Counted from the stretch's first letter, positions 6,669 through 15,722 are shown. The stretch: DNA of 64,000 nt from Alishewanella aestuarii B11 (GCF_000280055.1 NZ_ALAB01000007.1:1-64000), one strand, 5' to 3'. Program-made: numbers and translations. The notes: generated from the letters alone by a model not told the origin.

Positions 6669-7793
6669 ATGCGGTACTTTGTAGGGTGGGGCGGCTTGCT
6701 GCTTATTGTCAGTATGCAGGCGGGCTGTAGCAGCATTCCTGAGTGCCGCACTGTTACTCCTATTATTCAGGCCGGCGATCCTGTGATCACGGCGCTGGCT
6801 GCTGAATTGCAGCGTGAGCATCTGGCCGGTACTTTCGATGGCCTGATATTGGTTGCGCAAGGCGAACAGGTGGTTTTTAAAACTGCTTATGGCTGCGCTG
6901 ATCGGGGCGGAGTTATCGCAAATCAGTCGGCCGTGATCTCCGATATGGGTTCTATCGCAAAAACCTTTACCGCGGCGGCGGTGTTGCAGCTGGCGCAGAG
7001 CGGGCAGCTTAGCTTGTCTGATACCCTCGCACACTATTACCCCACGGCGCCTGAGGCCTTAAAGCCCATTACCATCCAACAATTGCTGGGGCATAGTAGC
7101 GGTTTAGATAACTTCCATAATGACTCTGACTTTGAGGTAATGGATAAGGCGCAAGCCGAAGCCCGTATCTTAGCATTGCCGCTGCTTGCCGGGCCGGGTG
7201 AAAAAGTTGCTTACTCTAACGCTGGCTATACCTTGTTAGCGGCTATTGTTGAAACAGTAAGCGGGCAGCCGTTTCAAACCTATATTCAGCAGCAGCTGCT
7301 AACACCACTCCAGTTAGATAACACCGGTTTTTATCAGGATCGCCGGCTGGCGCAGGCTAACCTTGCCCGCGGTTACGGTGGTGATGCGCAGGGTAGCACC
7401 ACCTATGAAAAAGGTCTTACCTGGGCACTGGTGGGGGCAGGGGGGATGGTTAGCTCCATCGATGATTTGCAGCGCTGGTCGATGGCCCTTAAACAAGGCA
7501 GTCTCTTTGTTGCCGGGGCACCTAATTTGGTATTTAGCCCGGCAAATGAACGCTGGCTGCTCGGTAGCCTGGCGCAGACAAGCAGCGGCGACGAAGTGAT
7601 TATCCAGATGGGCGGCAGCACTGATTATGGCTACACTGCCCTGATCCAGTTTGTACCCGAACGGGATTTACTGCTGGTGTTGCTACTTAATGCGCATAAC
7701 AATAAATATGCTAATGCTACCCATCATCGGCTAAGCAGAGAGCATATGTTACCTATTCTGCTGAGTCAGGCTGCACCTTTCACTGATATTTAA
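6669..7793 (+). CDS. Serine hydrolase of the beta-lactamase/PBP-like (AmpC/EstB) family, exported
   Basis: The protein has the SxxK nucleophile motif at S95-I-A-K98, the family phrase LLGHSSGL at 139-146 and the Y182-S-N184 second motif, followed by a GGST segment near the C-terminus in place of KTG. These define the class C-like hydrolase clan, which includes esterases, D-aminopeptidases and penicillin-binding proteins. The ATG at 6669 behind AGGAG is preferred to GTG 6663. The hydrophobic N-terminus ends SMQAGCSS, so Cys20 may be lipidated, although Gln at -3 is unusual. It starts 30 bp after the beta-lactamase gene and is probably co-transcribed with it. The substrate is unknown. Confidence 0.85.
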   Translation: MRYFVGWGGLLLIVSMQAGCSSIPECRTVTPIIQAGDPVITALAAELQREHLAGTFDGLILVAQGEQVVFKTAYGCADRGGVIANQSAVISDMGSIAKTFTAAAVLQLAQSGQLSLSDTLAHYYPTAPEALKPITIQQLLGHSSGLDNFHNDSDFEVMDKAQAEARILALPLLAGPGEKVAYSNAGYTLLAAIVETVSGQPFQTYIQQQLLTPLQLDNTGFYQDRRLAQANLARGYGGDAQGSTTYEKGLTWALVGAGGMVSSIDDLQRWSMALKQGSLFVAGAPNLVFSPANERWLLGSLAQTSSGDEVIIQMGGSTDYGYTALIQFVPERDLLLVLLLNAHNNKYANATHHRLSREHMLPILLSQAAPFTDI

Positions 7794-7831
7794 GTCGACA
7801 AGTTTTACGCTTTAACAGGAGCACAGCTTTA

Positions 7832-8047
7832 ATGGATAGAATAACCGAGGCAGAAATAGCGACTAGCGTTAAAAAACATTACGGCATGACGCTACTGATA
7901 GCAATGGCGCCACTTATCTTTATGTTGCTGATTGGTTTCTATGAGCAGATGGCACTTCATGTTATTCCTTTGCTGGCACCTATTACTGTAGTTGCCGCCG
8001 TATCCTATTTTGTCAAAAATGTTTTAACGGATCTATTTGCGAAATAG
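7832..8047 (+). CDS. Small two-helix membrane protein
   Basis: The 71-residue protein has an N-terminal polar stretch (MDRITEAEIATSVKKHYG) and two hydrophobic helices (about residues 19-37 and 42-60). An AGGAG site lies ten bases before the ATG. It follows the serine hydrolase by 38 bp on the same strand and may belong to that transcript. No family is recognised. Confidence 0.5.
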   Translation: MDRITEAEIATSVKKHYGMTLLIAMAPLIFMLLIGFYEQMALHVIPLLAPITVVAAVSYFVKNVLTDLFAK

Positions 8048-8108
8048 CCAGGCTAAGTTTTTGACTATGATTACCGCTATCGCAAAGTACCGGCGACAAA
8101 ACTTAGGG

Positions 8109-8333
8109 CTAAGACTTAGGTTGCAGCTTAGTGGCAATAAACAGGGCTTCGACTTTTTCCCGCGCCCAGGGGGTTTTACGCAGAAATTTCAGGCTGCTTT
8201 TTACCGAGGGATCTTTTTTAAAGCAATTTAGATCAATCTGTCGGGCTAGGCCATCCCAACCATAGTGCGCGGCCAGTGCCGTCACAATCTGTTCCAGTGT
8301 TACGCCGTGTAGCGGATTATTGGCCTGGGTCAT
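8109..8333 (-). CDS. VF530/DUF2132 family small DNA-binding-type protein
   Basis: The 74-residue protein matches the VF530 (DUF2132) family: [20 protein letters not shown], then GW..LA..I...CF...[20 protein letters not shown]. Family members are small helical proteins thought to bind DNA; the role is not established. The start at 8333 ([11 protein letters not shown]) is preferred to a frame start at 8360 because it matches family N-termini, and the upstream stretch lies in the hairpin that terminates the neighbouring transcript. Confidence 0.85.
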   Translation of the reverse strand: MTQANNPLHGVTLEQIVTALAAHYGWDGLARQIDLNCFKKDPSVKSSLKFLRKTPWAREKVEALFIATKLQPKS

Positions 8334-8342
8334 GTTCGTTCC

Positions 8343-8370
8343 AAAAAAATAGCCACTCAAGGTGGCTATC
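8343..8370 (-). terminator. Rho-independent terminator of the isocitrate dehydrogenase gene
   Basis: On the minus strand ATAGCCAC (8369-8362) pairs with GTGGCTAT (8356-8349) around a 5-base loop and runs into seven T residues (complement of 8343-8349). It lies 33 bp after the icd stop. Confidence 0.85.
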
Positions 8371-8402
8371 TTAACAGTTCAGGTGGTATTACCAAAGTGC
8401 TG

Positions 8403-9410
8403 TTACAGCCGCTCTAGTACCGCTTGGGTAAAGTCGGTGGTACCGAAGCTGCCGCCCAGATCGCGGGTAGTACGGTCGCCGGAGGCAATCACATCCCGCA
8501 GTGCGGTCAGGATTTTCTCAGCCTTATCTTTCATTTCCAGATATTCCAGCATCTGGATTGACGCCAGGATCACTGAGCTGGGGTTGGCCAGGTTCTTACC
8601 GGCAATATCCGGCGCACTGCCGTGCACGGCTTCAAAAATCGCGCAATCTTTGCCGATATTGGCGCCCGGTGCCATACCTAGGCCACCGACTAAGCCAGCA
8701 CAAAGATCGGATAAAATATCGCCGAACAGGTTGGTTGTCACGATAACATCAAACTGCTGTGGGTTCATCACCAGCTGCATACAGGTATTATCAACGATCA
8801 TTTCCTGGGCTTCGATATCCGGATACTGCTGTGCCACTTCGCGCGCCGTTTTCAGGAATAAACCTGAGGTTGATTTCAGGATATTCGCCTTATGTACTAT
8901 GGTAACCTTTTTGCGCTTTTCACGGCGGGCTGTTTCAAAGGCAAATTCGGCAATGCGGCGTGCACCTTCTTTGGTAACAATGCTGGACGCCATCGCCGTT
9001 TGACCGTCTTCCGACAGGGTCTGACCGTGCCCTGAGTACATCCCCTCGGTATTTTCCCGGATGGTGATAATGTCGATATTCTCGTAACGCGCCTTGGTGC
9101 CTTTAAAAGAAATTACCGGACGTACGTTGGCGTAAAGGTTGAATTTTTTGCGCAGCGTAACGTTAATTGAGGTAAAACCTTCGCCTACCGGCGTAGTTAA
9201 CGGGCCTTTTAAGGTAATTTTATTGCGGGCAATCGCATCCAGTGTCGCCTGTGGTAATAACTCACCGGTTTTTTCCAGTGCGGTTAAACCGGCATCGACA
9301 TACTCGTAGTTAAAATCACAACCGGCCTTCTCTAATACCTGAATGGCGGCTTCTACAATACTTGGGCCAATGCCATCACCTTTGATGACGGTAATCGTTT
9401 GCTTACTCAT
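8403..9410 (-). CDS. NAD-dependent isocitrate dehydrogenase
   Basis: It oxidatively decarboxylates isocitrate to 2-oxoglutarate in the TCA cycle. The 335-residue protein belongs to the isocitrate/isopropylmalate dehydrogenase family: ITVIKGDGIGPSIVEAA at the N-terminus, substrate-loop ENTEGMYSGH, the lysine site VTIVHKANILKSTSG, and the metal-binding NLFGDILSDLCAGLVGGLG. Its short length and NAD-enzyme-like pattern separate it from the 416-residue NADP enzyme of E. coli. ATG 9410 has AGGA upstream; the frame extends to 9431 without better support. It is monocistronic, with its own terminator. Confidence 0.92.
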   Translation of the reverse strand: MSKQTITVIKGDGIGPSIVEAAIQVLEKAGCDFNYEYVDAGLTALEKTGELLPQATLDAIARNKITLKGPLTTPVGEGFTSINVTLRKKFNLYANVRPVISFKGTKARYENIDIITIRENTEGMYSGHGQTLSEDGQTAMASSIVTKEGARRIAEFAFETARREKRKKVTIVHKANILKSTSGLFLKTAREVAQQYPDIEAQEMIVDNTCMQLVMNPQQFDVIVTTNLFGDILSDLCAGLVGGLGMAPGANIGKDCAIFEAVHGSAPDIAGKNLANPSSVILASIQMLEYLEMKDKAEKILTALRDVIASGDRTTRDLGGSFGTTDFTQAVLERL

Positions 9411-9568
9411 GGGGATCCTTAGCTGCAACATTTTTTTAATTTATGGCCAGGCTGGCTGGCGCTGAACGGCAGGATTATAGCAAAAATGCCAGTTTGCAGC
9501 CAGATTATGCCAACCAGACTTGCGTCGGTTTGCGAATAAGCAATATAAATATGATGAATAGTAGTGGG

Positions 9569-11203
9569 TCAGAGTGAGCAGTGCGGATTGGCCGCCGCCA
9601 ATAATTCTTGCTGCCAGAAGGCGATGGACGATTCTGGCAGTGCAAATAACTGCTGCAGTTGTTGTAACAACTGTGCTGTTGCCGGCTGGGCGTCGGGATA
9701 ACGCAACAGACTAAAGCAAAGTTGCCAGCAACAGCGCAGGAAAAAGCCATGTTGACCACGGGCCTGCTGCCTGGCGTTATCCAGTGGCAGGTACTGGCAT
9801 AAGGCCGCTTCGGCCCAGAAGGGGAGCTGATAATGATGCAGCAGAGCAGCACTTAGCCGTTGGCTGCGTTGTGGCTCCAATAAATACTGCTGCGCCAGCT
9901 CAGGCAGCAGCCAGCCTTGGTCCGTACAGCGGCTTAACGGCACTGCATTTAATGTTGGATGGTGCCACAGCGGCGCGCTTAAACAGGCTGCCAGTACGCC
10001 GGCTTGTTGTGACGTCAGTGGCTGCGGTAAATAGCGCCCCAATAGCAACAGTGCCTCGAATAGCAATTGCTGTAAATCACGCAGAAACAGCTGCTGACTG
10101 CTGGCTTGTAGCTGCAGGTATTGCAACAGTTCGGCGCGGGCTACGGCCAGCGGTAGCTGCTGTTGACCAAAGATCGCTAAGGCATGGCGCAGCCGGTGTA
10201 CCAGTGTTTGCCGGCGGTTACTGTGGCTGGCGTTCTCAAGTAAATACTGTGCCAGCAGAGGTTGCTTTTGCAGCAACTGCACCTGGGCATCCAGATCCTG
10301 CGTATGCAGCCGCTGTAATACCGAATGTTCCAGTAACTGCTTCGGGGTTGGGATCACGGCTTCTGCCAGTGCCGGCATTTGGAGCCAGTCCAGCCAATGC
10401 TGAGGCAACAATACCGCAGGGGGTAATAACTCCAGCTCTTCGCGCGGCATTTTGTGCAGCTCAGTGGCACAGCGTTGTTGCTCCGGCCAATACTGCACGG
10501 TCAGAAAGTCGCTGTACTCGACCTGGCAAATCAGCCAGTAACGGCCAACTTGATCCCGGGCCAGCCGGCCACATAAATACAGTGCAGGTGCCAGTCTGGC
10601 CAGTTGATTTAGCTCCTGCAGCACCTGCTCTGACGGCGGCTCGAGGATCAGAGAGCTAATCACAGTAGACAGTGCCTGAGCCGAAGACGCCGCCGGTTGT
10701 ACCGCCTGTGCCAGCTGTAATGCCAGAGTTAATAACGGACTGTCATGATGCACCTGCCAGGGACGACGATGCTGTAGCTCTGTGTAGCTGCCAGCCAGAA
10801 TACTGGTGGTAATGCCACCGACCTGTTGTTTTTTCAGTTTATTGGCCAATAACAAGGCGGCTGGCGCCTTAGCATTGCCGGTATAACAGGCCGCCAGTAA
10901 GCCAGCAGTACAGAGGGTATCACGACGCTGTGCCGGCCATTGCTTCAGTCGGGCCCATAACGCCAGCAACACCCAGCTTTTGACGGCTTGTGCGGCCGGC
11001 AGCGATGTCTCTGCCGGAATAAAAGAAAGTTGGGCGATGGCGGCAGCCGGTTGTACGCTGAGCAGGTCACAAAGTGTCTTATTGATCTCTGCCGCCTGGC
11101 GCAGGCATTGATGCAGGTCGTTGTCGGCAGGTTGGCGCAGCCGCTCACTGAGGGTACTGAGTTGCTGATAGGCGTTAAGCCAGTTAACTGCGACCGCTGA
11201 CAT
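9569..11203 (-). CDS. Hypothetical protein, 544 residues, Leu/Gln-rich
   Basis: I do not recognise this protein. It is almost wholly predicted helix, rich in Leu, Gln and Ala, with no signal peptide, no membrane segment and no clear catalytic motif. A segment near residues 95-120 (TAGLLAACYTGNAKAPAALLLANKL) stands where an HD-type hydrolase might have its histidines, but none are present. The gene is last in a compact minus-strand set and overlaps the preceding DUF3192 gene by 20 bp, so its product is probably made together with that one. A scaffold or regulatory role would be a guess. Confidence 0.6.
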   Translation of the reverse strand: MSAVAVNWLNAYQQLSTLSERLRQPADNDLHQCLRQAAEINKTLCDLLSVQPAAAIAQLSFIPAETSLPAAQAVKSWVLLALWARLKQWPAQRRDTLCTAGLLAACYTGNAKAPAALLLANKLKKQQVGGITTSILAGSYTELQHRRPWQVHHDSPLLTLALQLAQAVQPAASSAQALSTVISSLILEPPSEQVLQELNQLARLAPALYLCGRLARDQVGRYWLICQVEYSDFLTVQYWPEQQRCATELHKMPREELELLPPAVLLPQHWLDWLQMPALAEAVIPTPKQLLEHSVLQRLHTQDLDAQVQLLQKQPLLAQYLLENASHSNRRQTLVHRLRHALAIFGQQQLPLAVARAELLQYLQLQASSQQLFLRDLQQLLFEALLLLGRYLPQPLTSQQAGVLAACLSAPLWHHPTLNAVPLSRCTDQGWLLPELAQQYLLEPQRSQRLSAALLHHYQLPFWAEAALCQYLPLDNARQQARGQHGFFLRCCWQLCFSLLRYPDAQPATAQLLQQLQQLFALPESSIAFWQQELLAAANPHCSL

Positions 11204-11588
11204 CGGCTTTTGCTGCCTGATACTGGATTACGGCTGCTTCGCCCACCGCAACCAGCTGTCGGTCAACAAACAACAGGGCAGTGCATTCATCTGCGGTGGT
11301 AATGCCATCAGCTGCTTTGCGGTGCGTGCGATAATAGAGTAACTGATAGATTTGTTGCTCGCTGCGAAAGGCTTCTGTGATATCCGGGCTACCCAGACGA
11401 CTAATCAGCAGCTCCTGCCGCATGTTGGCATCAGGTTGCAGGCGGCCAATAAAGCGGGCATTAAAGGCTTCACGGTCCATCCAGTTCATTTGCGCCGGAT
11501 CATCAGGATAAAAGCGCAATACGCTGTATGTCGCCAGCACATATAGCAGCGCTCCGCCAATTAACAGCATTAACAACTTCAGTTTCAT
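11184..11588 (-). CDS. DUF3192 family protein, membrane-anchored
   Basis: The 134-residue protein has an uncleaved-type hydrophobic N-terminus (LKLLMLLIGGALLYVLATYSVL) and a periplasmic DUF3192 domain ending in YRTHRKAADGITTADECTAL and FVDRQLVAVG. The same signature occurs in the lipoprotein at 18484, making the two paralogues. The fold resembles the small SmpA/OmlA-like modules (LGSPDITEAF, as in LGxPxxxxxF), an inference. Its start overlaps the xni stop by 4 bp, and its end overlaps the next gene. Confidence 0.8.
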   Translation of the reverse strand: MKLKLLMLLIGGALLYVLATYSVLRFYPDDPAQMNWMDREAFNARFIGRLQPDANMRQELLISRLGSPDITEAFRSEQQIYQLLYYRTHRKAADGITTADECTALLFVDRQLVAVGEAAVIQYQAAKADVSGRS

Positions 11589-12397
11589 CCCGGTTCCTGT
11601 ACCGACAAGCGGATATCCTGCAGATTAATTCCCAGTTCCAGATTGGTTTGTAACGCCAGCACCTGGGTATAGAGCAGAATATCCTGTTTATGATCAATAA
11701 TTTTCTGTTTCAGTTTTTTCGGGCAATCCGGATGCTGCAATGCCTGATTTAGGCTGTTGCCCAACTGCATCAGTTCTTCTGCGCTTTTCGGCCCGATGCC
11801 AGCCACGCCGGGAATATTATTGGTGCTATCGCCCACCAGGCTCCACCAGCTGACTAATTGCTCCGGGGCCACGCCAAATTTCTCTTTTACGCTGGCAACG
11901 CTGGCAAAGTTGCGGCCAAAGGCATCGTAAATCTGTACGCCCTGATTTAGCAGGGGCAAGTAGCCTTTATCGGTTGAAACGATAATGGCTTCATGCTGAT
12001 GTAAGCGCACTTTACAGGCGATAGTGGCAATCACATCATCGGCTTCATATTCATTTTGCTTAAAGCAGCGCAGCCCCAGCTGCTCGGTGTCTTGTTGTAA
12101 CTCAGGCAACACTTCGGCCAGCAGTGCCGGCATCGGTTTGCGGTTCGCTTTATAGCAAGGACAAAGCTGTTGCCGCCACTGGCTGCCGCCACCGTCAAAT
12201 ACCATCAGGCCATGACTGGGTTGCAGTTCCTGGCGTAACCGGGCAATCGCCTGCTTCAGCATCTGGCGGGTATTGCTTTGGATCTGCGCCCGGGTTGTGT
12301 CGGCGACATCCTCTGCCAGCGGCAAATACGGGCGCTCCTGCACCGCATATAAGCGCCGGATCAGATTTAAGGCATCGATCAGCACAACCCTGGCCAT
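11585..12397 (-). CDS. xni: Flap endonuclease Xni (exonuclease IX)
   Basis: This is a 5' flap endonuclease related to the 5' nuclease domain of DNA polymerase I, acting on branched DNA in replication and repair. The 270 residues show the family's acidic metal sites: DALNLIRRLYAV (8-19), VFDGGGSQWR (66-75), YEADDVIA (117-124) and STDKGYLPLL (141-150). The helix-hairpin DNA-binding segment GDSTNNIPGVAGIGPKSAEE lies at 189-208. It starts three bases after the ppnN stop and overlaps the DUF3192 gene, so it is clearly in one operon. E. coli also has xni near ppnN. Confidence 0.95.
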   Translation of the reverse strand: MARVVLIDALNLIRRLYAVQERPYLPLAEDVADTTRAQIQSNTRQMLKQAIARLRQELQPSHGLMVFDGGGSQWRQQLCPCYKANRKPMPALLAEVLPELQQDTEQLGLRCFKQNEYEADDVIATIACKVRLHQHEAIIVSTDKGYLPLLNQGVQIYDAFGRNFASVASVKEKFGVAPEQLVSWWSLVGDSTNNIPGVAGIGPKSAEELMQLGNSLNQALQHPDCPKKLKQKIIDHKQDILLYTQVLALQTNLELGINLQDIRLSVQEPG

Positions 12398-12400
12398 GTG

Positions 12401-13759
12401 TTAGCGCTCAATCCGGTAGCATGGCTCATATTTGCTGCCAGGCAGTTTCATCCGCCCCTGTTCAACAAAGGCCTGTAACAGATTATCCATCATTTGCATT
12501 AACCGCGGTTCACCTCTGAGGATAAAGGGGCCATGTTGGCGGATTGCACGAATGCCCTCATCTTTAACGTTACCTGCCACTATGCCAGAGAAGGCGCGGC
12601 GTAAATTGGCTGCCAGCTTGGCTTTATCCTGATCCAGATGCAAGTCCAGTGCGGCCATATTCTGATGATTCGGGATAAAGGGTAGCTGAAATTCCGGCTG
12701 GATTTGCAAGGTCCAGTTAAAGTGGTAAGCATCCCCGACCGCCTTGCGATAGGTTCGCACCTCCTGACAGCCGGTTTTTAGCCGCTTCGCTACGGCTGCC
12801 GGGTCGTCGATAATGATTTCGAACAGATCTAAAGCGGCCTTACCCAGGGTTTGCTCGACAAAGTGGGCGATTTCGGTAAAGTAGGCCGCGCTGCTGGCCG
12901 GGCCGGTCAGGATCACCGGTAACTGCTGTGCCTGATTGCGCTCATCCAGCATAATGCCCAGCAGGTATAACAGTTCTTCAGCCGTGCCGACGCCACCCGG
13001 GAAAATAATGATGCCATGCGCCACCCGGACAAAGGCTTCCAACCGTTTTTCAATATCCGGTAGGATCACCAACTCGTTAACAATGGGGTTCGGCGGTTCG
13101 GCAGCAATAATACTTGGCTCAGTAAGGCCCAGATAACGACCGTTACGGATCCGTTGTTTGCTATGGCCAATGGTGGCGCCTTTCATCGGACCTTTCATGG
13201 CGCCTGGGCCGCAACCGGTGCAAATATTCAGACCACGTAAACCCAGTTGATAGCCCACCTCTTTGGTGTAATCGTACTCCACTTCTTTAATCGAGTGGCC
13301 ACCCCAACACACGATCATATTCGGCTCGCTGGTGGCATCGATGGCCCTGGCGTTACGCAGAATATCAAATACCGAATGCGTTAAGTGAACAGCATTGGTC
13401 AGATCCAGTGGGTTAGTATCTGCAATATGGCGGGTGTGGTAGAACAGAATATCACGCAAAACTGCGAACAGATGCTCGTGAATGCCTTTGATAATCTGGC
13501 CATCAACAAAGGCGCTGGCCGGCGGATTGTTCAGCTCAATCTTAATGCCGCGCTCGCGGCTGAGTAAGTTAATGGTAAAATCACGGTATTGGTCGTAGAT
13601 CTCGGCAGAGCTGTCGGTTTCGCTGCCGACGTTCAGTACTGCCAGCGCACAATTTCTAAATAGCTGAAAGGTTTCCTGCTCGGTATTTTGTTGCAGGCGT
13701 TCAACTTCTAACTGTGATAATAGGTCCATAGCCCCTAAGGGGTTCAGATGTACTTGCAT
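12401..13759 (-). CDS. ppnN: Pyrimidine/purine nucleotide 5'-monophosphate nucleosidase PpnN
   Basis: PpnN (formerly YgdH) splits nucleoside monophosphates, such as GMP and AMP, into base and ribose 5-phosphate; the E. coli enzyme is stimulated by (p)ppGpp. The 452-residue protein has family length. The Rossmann-like LOG core shows CWGGHSI (151-157), GCGPGAM (182-188) and the phosphate-binding PGGVGTAEE (254-262); the flanking N- and C-terminal domains are present. ATG 13759 follows GGAGGAG at 7 bp. It is 27 bp downstream of a diguanylate cyclase gene and 3 bp upstream of xni. Confidence 0.95.
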   Translation of the reverse strand: MQVHLNPLGAMDLLSQLEVERLQQNTEQETFQLFRNCALAVLNVGSETDSSAEIYDQYRDFTINLLSRERGIKIELNNPPASAFVDGQIIKGIHEHLFAVLRDILFYHTRHIADTNPLDLTNAVHLTHSVFDILRNARAIDATSEPNMIVCWGGHSIKEVEYDYTKEVGYQLGLRGLNICTGCGPGAMKGPMKGATIGHSKQRIRNGRYLGLTEPSIIAAEPPNPIVNELVILPDIEKRLEAFVRVAHGIIIFPGGVGTAEELLYLLGIMLDERNQAQQLPVILTGPASSAAYFTEIAHFVEQTLGKAALDLFEIIIDDPAAVAKRLKTGCQEVRTYRKAVGDAYHFNWTLQIQPEFQLPFIPNHQNMAALDLHLDQDKAKLAANLRRAFSGIVAGNVKDEGIRAIRQHGPFILRGEPRLMQMMDNLLQAFVEQGRMKLPGSKYEPCYRIER

Positions 13760-13786
13760 AATGAGTCTCCTCCGAAAAAGCGGTCT

Positions 13787-15340
13787 CTAGCGGGTGGCAA
13801 CCCGATCGCGGCCAGCTTTTTTCGCTTGATAGAGTGCCTCGTCTGCCCGCTCGAAAGCGAGTTGCAGCGTATCACCAGTTTTAAGTTCAGTTACGCCAAA
13901 GGAAATGGTGATTGGCACCCGTTTGTTTTTAAATTTAAACGGGATCTGTTTGATTTTTTCCCGCAGTGCGTTTAGCGGTTCCAGCAAGTCTTGTAGTTTG
14001 GAATCCGGTAGCAGGATCACAAACTCTTCGCCACCGTAGCGGGCGATAAAATCGGTCTGCCGGATCGATTGTTGTAAGGTCTTGGCAATAATTTTCAGCG
14101 TTTTATCGCCAGCACTGTGCCCATAGTTGTCGTTAATATTTTTAAAGTGATCGACATCGGCCAGCACAATACATAGCGGTGAGCCAAAACGCTGCCAGCG
14201 TTTGAATTCCAATTGTAAACGTTCGTCATAAGCGGCCCGGTTTGGGATCTCGGTCAGGCTATCGCGCAAACTACGGAAGGTTTGCTCGGCCAGCCGTTCG
14301 CGGAAGCTACTGGCTTCCAGTTCCAGTTCCCGCACCTTAGTTTCCATGGTGGCCAGTGTCAGCTGAATTTGCTGCCGTTGCTGCTCTTCAAGCAACTGTT
14401 TTTCCTGCAGCGATAGCGTCAGTTCATTCATCCGCTGGATCACCAGTTTTTTCAGTTGCTCCAGGTTTTCTGCCTGCTGACTTTGTTTACCCAAATGATC
14501 AATTTGTGCATCAATTTTCTGGTTTAGGTTGAGTAATTTCTCGGCCAGTTTATCGGAGCCGAGCAAGGTTGCCTCTACCGCTTGTTGCACCCCGGTTAAG
14601 GCATCGTTTAAGCGCAACAGGAAGCCTTCAGCCGACAGCCGTTCTTCATTAATGCCACGTACGATAATACCTATGGTGCGCAAGCAAGCATCTAACAGGG
14701 CTTCAACGCTGAGATTACCCAGTAAACTGCCTTTGATTTGTTCAACTTCAATGGCACCTTTACCGGCAAACGACAGTTCACTGAGCAGGTTGGTTAGTTC
14801 TAACGTGATCTGGCGGCAAATATGTGAGTAACGATCTTCATCGGCATCAGGTTGTTCAAGCTGTTGTTTTGCTTTTAAAGCCAGTTGGTATAGTTGCGTC
14901 AGATTACTGAGATGGGGCAAGAAAGCCTGTAAAGTGGCCGCTGGCTGTTCAACCTTGGTTAGTAATTGGCGCAGATCGCGGCGCAACTGATCCGGTAGGC
15001 CGCGTTGTTTTTGCAACAGCCGGCCCGCTTCGGTCAGTTCTGACTGCACTTGACGGATTTCCTGCTGCTGGCGCTGTTCTAACAGTTTAATCTGCTGACT
15101 GGTTTCTTCGATAAAAGGCAGTAGTTTTTCCAGATCAACACTTCGGGCGAGCTCAGCACGTAATTTGGCTAAGCGGTTGTCAAGATCAAGGTCGATACCT
15201 TTGCACAGATAAGATAAACGTTGCACAAATTGCGCTAAAAGTTGAAATTGCCGCTCGTAAGTTTGCTCCAGTGCTTTGCGTGCGCCAATGGCGTCCTGTA
15301 GTTGCAGTTTCAGATCCGGCTGTTGATTATTCATCTGCAC
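13787..15340 (-). CDS. Diguanylate cyclase with N-terminal coiled-coil region
   Basis: It makes cyclic di-GMP from two GTP. The C-terminal GGDEF domain (about 345-515) carries the active-site GGEEF at 436-440 and an inhibitory-site RQTD starting at residue 427, so product inhibition is expected. The first 340 residues form a long helical region rich in Gln, Leu and Glu, with heptad-like stretches (for example 285-345) but no membrane segment or known sensor domain, pointing to a cytosolic enzyme that dimerises through coiled coil. The start may be GTG 15340 or ATG 15334. The gene leads the ppnN-xni operon; a terminator and a small ORF lie upstream. Confidence 0.9.
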   Translation of the reverse strand: MQMNNQQPDLKLQLQDAIGARKALEQTYERQFQLLAQFVQRLSYLCKGIDLDLDNRLAKLRAELARSVDLEKLLPFIEETSQQIKLLEQRQQQEIRQVQSELTEAGRLLQKQRGLPDQLRRDLRQLLTKVEQPAATLQAFLPHLSNLTQLYQLALKAKQQLEQPDADEDRYSHICRQITLELTNLLSELSFAGKGAIEVEQIKGSLLGNLSVEALLDACLRTIGIIVRGINEERLSAEGFLLRLNDALTGVQQAVEATLLGSDKLAEKLLNLNQKIDAQIDHLGKQSQQAENLEQLKKLVIQRMNELTLSLQEKQLLEEQQRQQIQLTLATMETKVRELELEASSFRERLAEQTFRSLRDSLTEIPNRAAYDERLQLEFKRWQRFGSPLCIVLADVDHFKNINDNYGHSAGDKTLKIIAKTLQQSIRQTDFIARYGGEEFVILLPDSKLQDLLEPLNALREKIKQIPFKFKNKRVPITISFGVTELKTGDTLQLAFERADEALYQAKKAGRDRVATR

Positions 15341-15462
15341 TCGAAGTATTCAGAAAGTCCCTGATATTTCCAGTATATCTTGCCTTAGCGTGAATGTAAT
15401 AGTGTTCGCCGATAAAAGCTGGACCTTTTTTATAAAGAATTAACAAATCTTCGCTCAACATG

Positions 15463-15489
15463 AAAAACAGCGCCAATGGCGCTGTTTTT
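15463..15489. terminator. Perfect 12-bp hairpin terminator upstream of the cyclase gene
   Basis: AAAAACAGCGCC (15463-15474) pairs with GGCGCTGTTTTT (15478-15489) around the loop AAT. Flanking A and T runs let it work on either strand. On the minus strand it ends the short region carrying the 19-codon ORF and precedes the cyclase start by about 125 bp, so it could also act as an attenuator. Confidence 0.8.
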
Positions 15490-15514
15490 GAGCTGAGCTT
15501 GCTACGATTCTGAC

Positions 15515-15574
15515 TTATTTTGTCAGATAGTACGGCAGCCAGCTGCTTTCTTCGGTAGAGGTAAGATGTAACAT
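15515..15574 (-). CDS. Possible 19-codon small protein or leader peptide
   Basis: The frame encodes MLHLTSTEESSWLPYYLTK. It has an AGGGA ribosome site about 9 bases before its ATG, a perfect hairpin upstream (15595-15618) and a rho-independent terminator 26 bp after its stop. This compact layout resembles a free-standing small gene or a leader peptide with attenuator in front of the cyclase operon. No family is recognised and coding is unproven. Confidence 0.35.
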   Translation of the reverse strand: MLHLTSTEESSWLPYYLTK

Positions 15575-15594
15575 ATTTCGGCTTCCCTGTTAGT

Positions 15595-15618
15595 CAGCGC
15601 CTGTTGGGACAGGCGCTG
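15595..15618. repeat. Perfect 10-bp inverted repeat
   Basis: CAGCGCCTGT and ACAGGCGCTG flank a TGGG loop. There is no T-run on either side, so it is more likely a 5' untranslated hairpin of the small minus-strand transcript, or an operator, than a terminator. It is 20 bp upstream of the 19-codon ORF. Confidence 0.5.
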
Positions 15619-15722
15619 CTATTAGAGCAAAAAAAGTGCAAAAATGAAAGTGGTTATGAAAGTTTACCTTTTGGCTTTCAGTTTTTGGCGGGCATTTTGC
15701 GGTTTTATGGTTAAAGAAAGCA

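Noticed and set aside
6336-7034. Minus-strand 232-codon open frame across the two serine hydrolase genes
   Set aside because: It spans the junction of two clear plus-strand genes, has no domain and no upstream ribosome site.
9784-10659. Plus-strand 291-codon open frame
   Set aside because: It lies antisense within the 544-residue gene, is Ala/Pro-rich with no ribosome site or family features, and is a typical shadow of high-GC codon positions.
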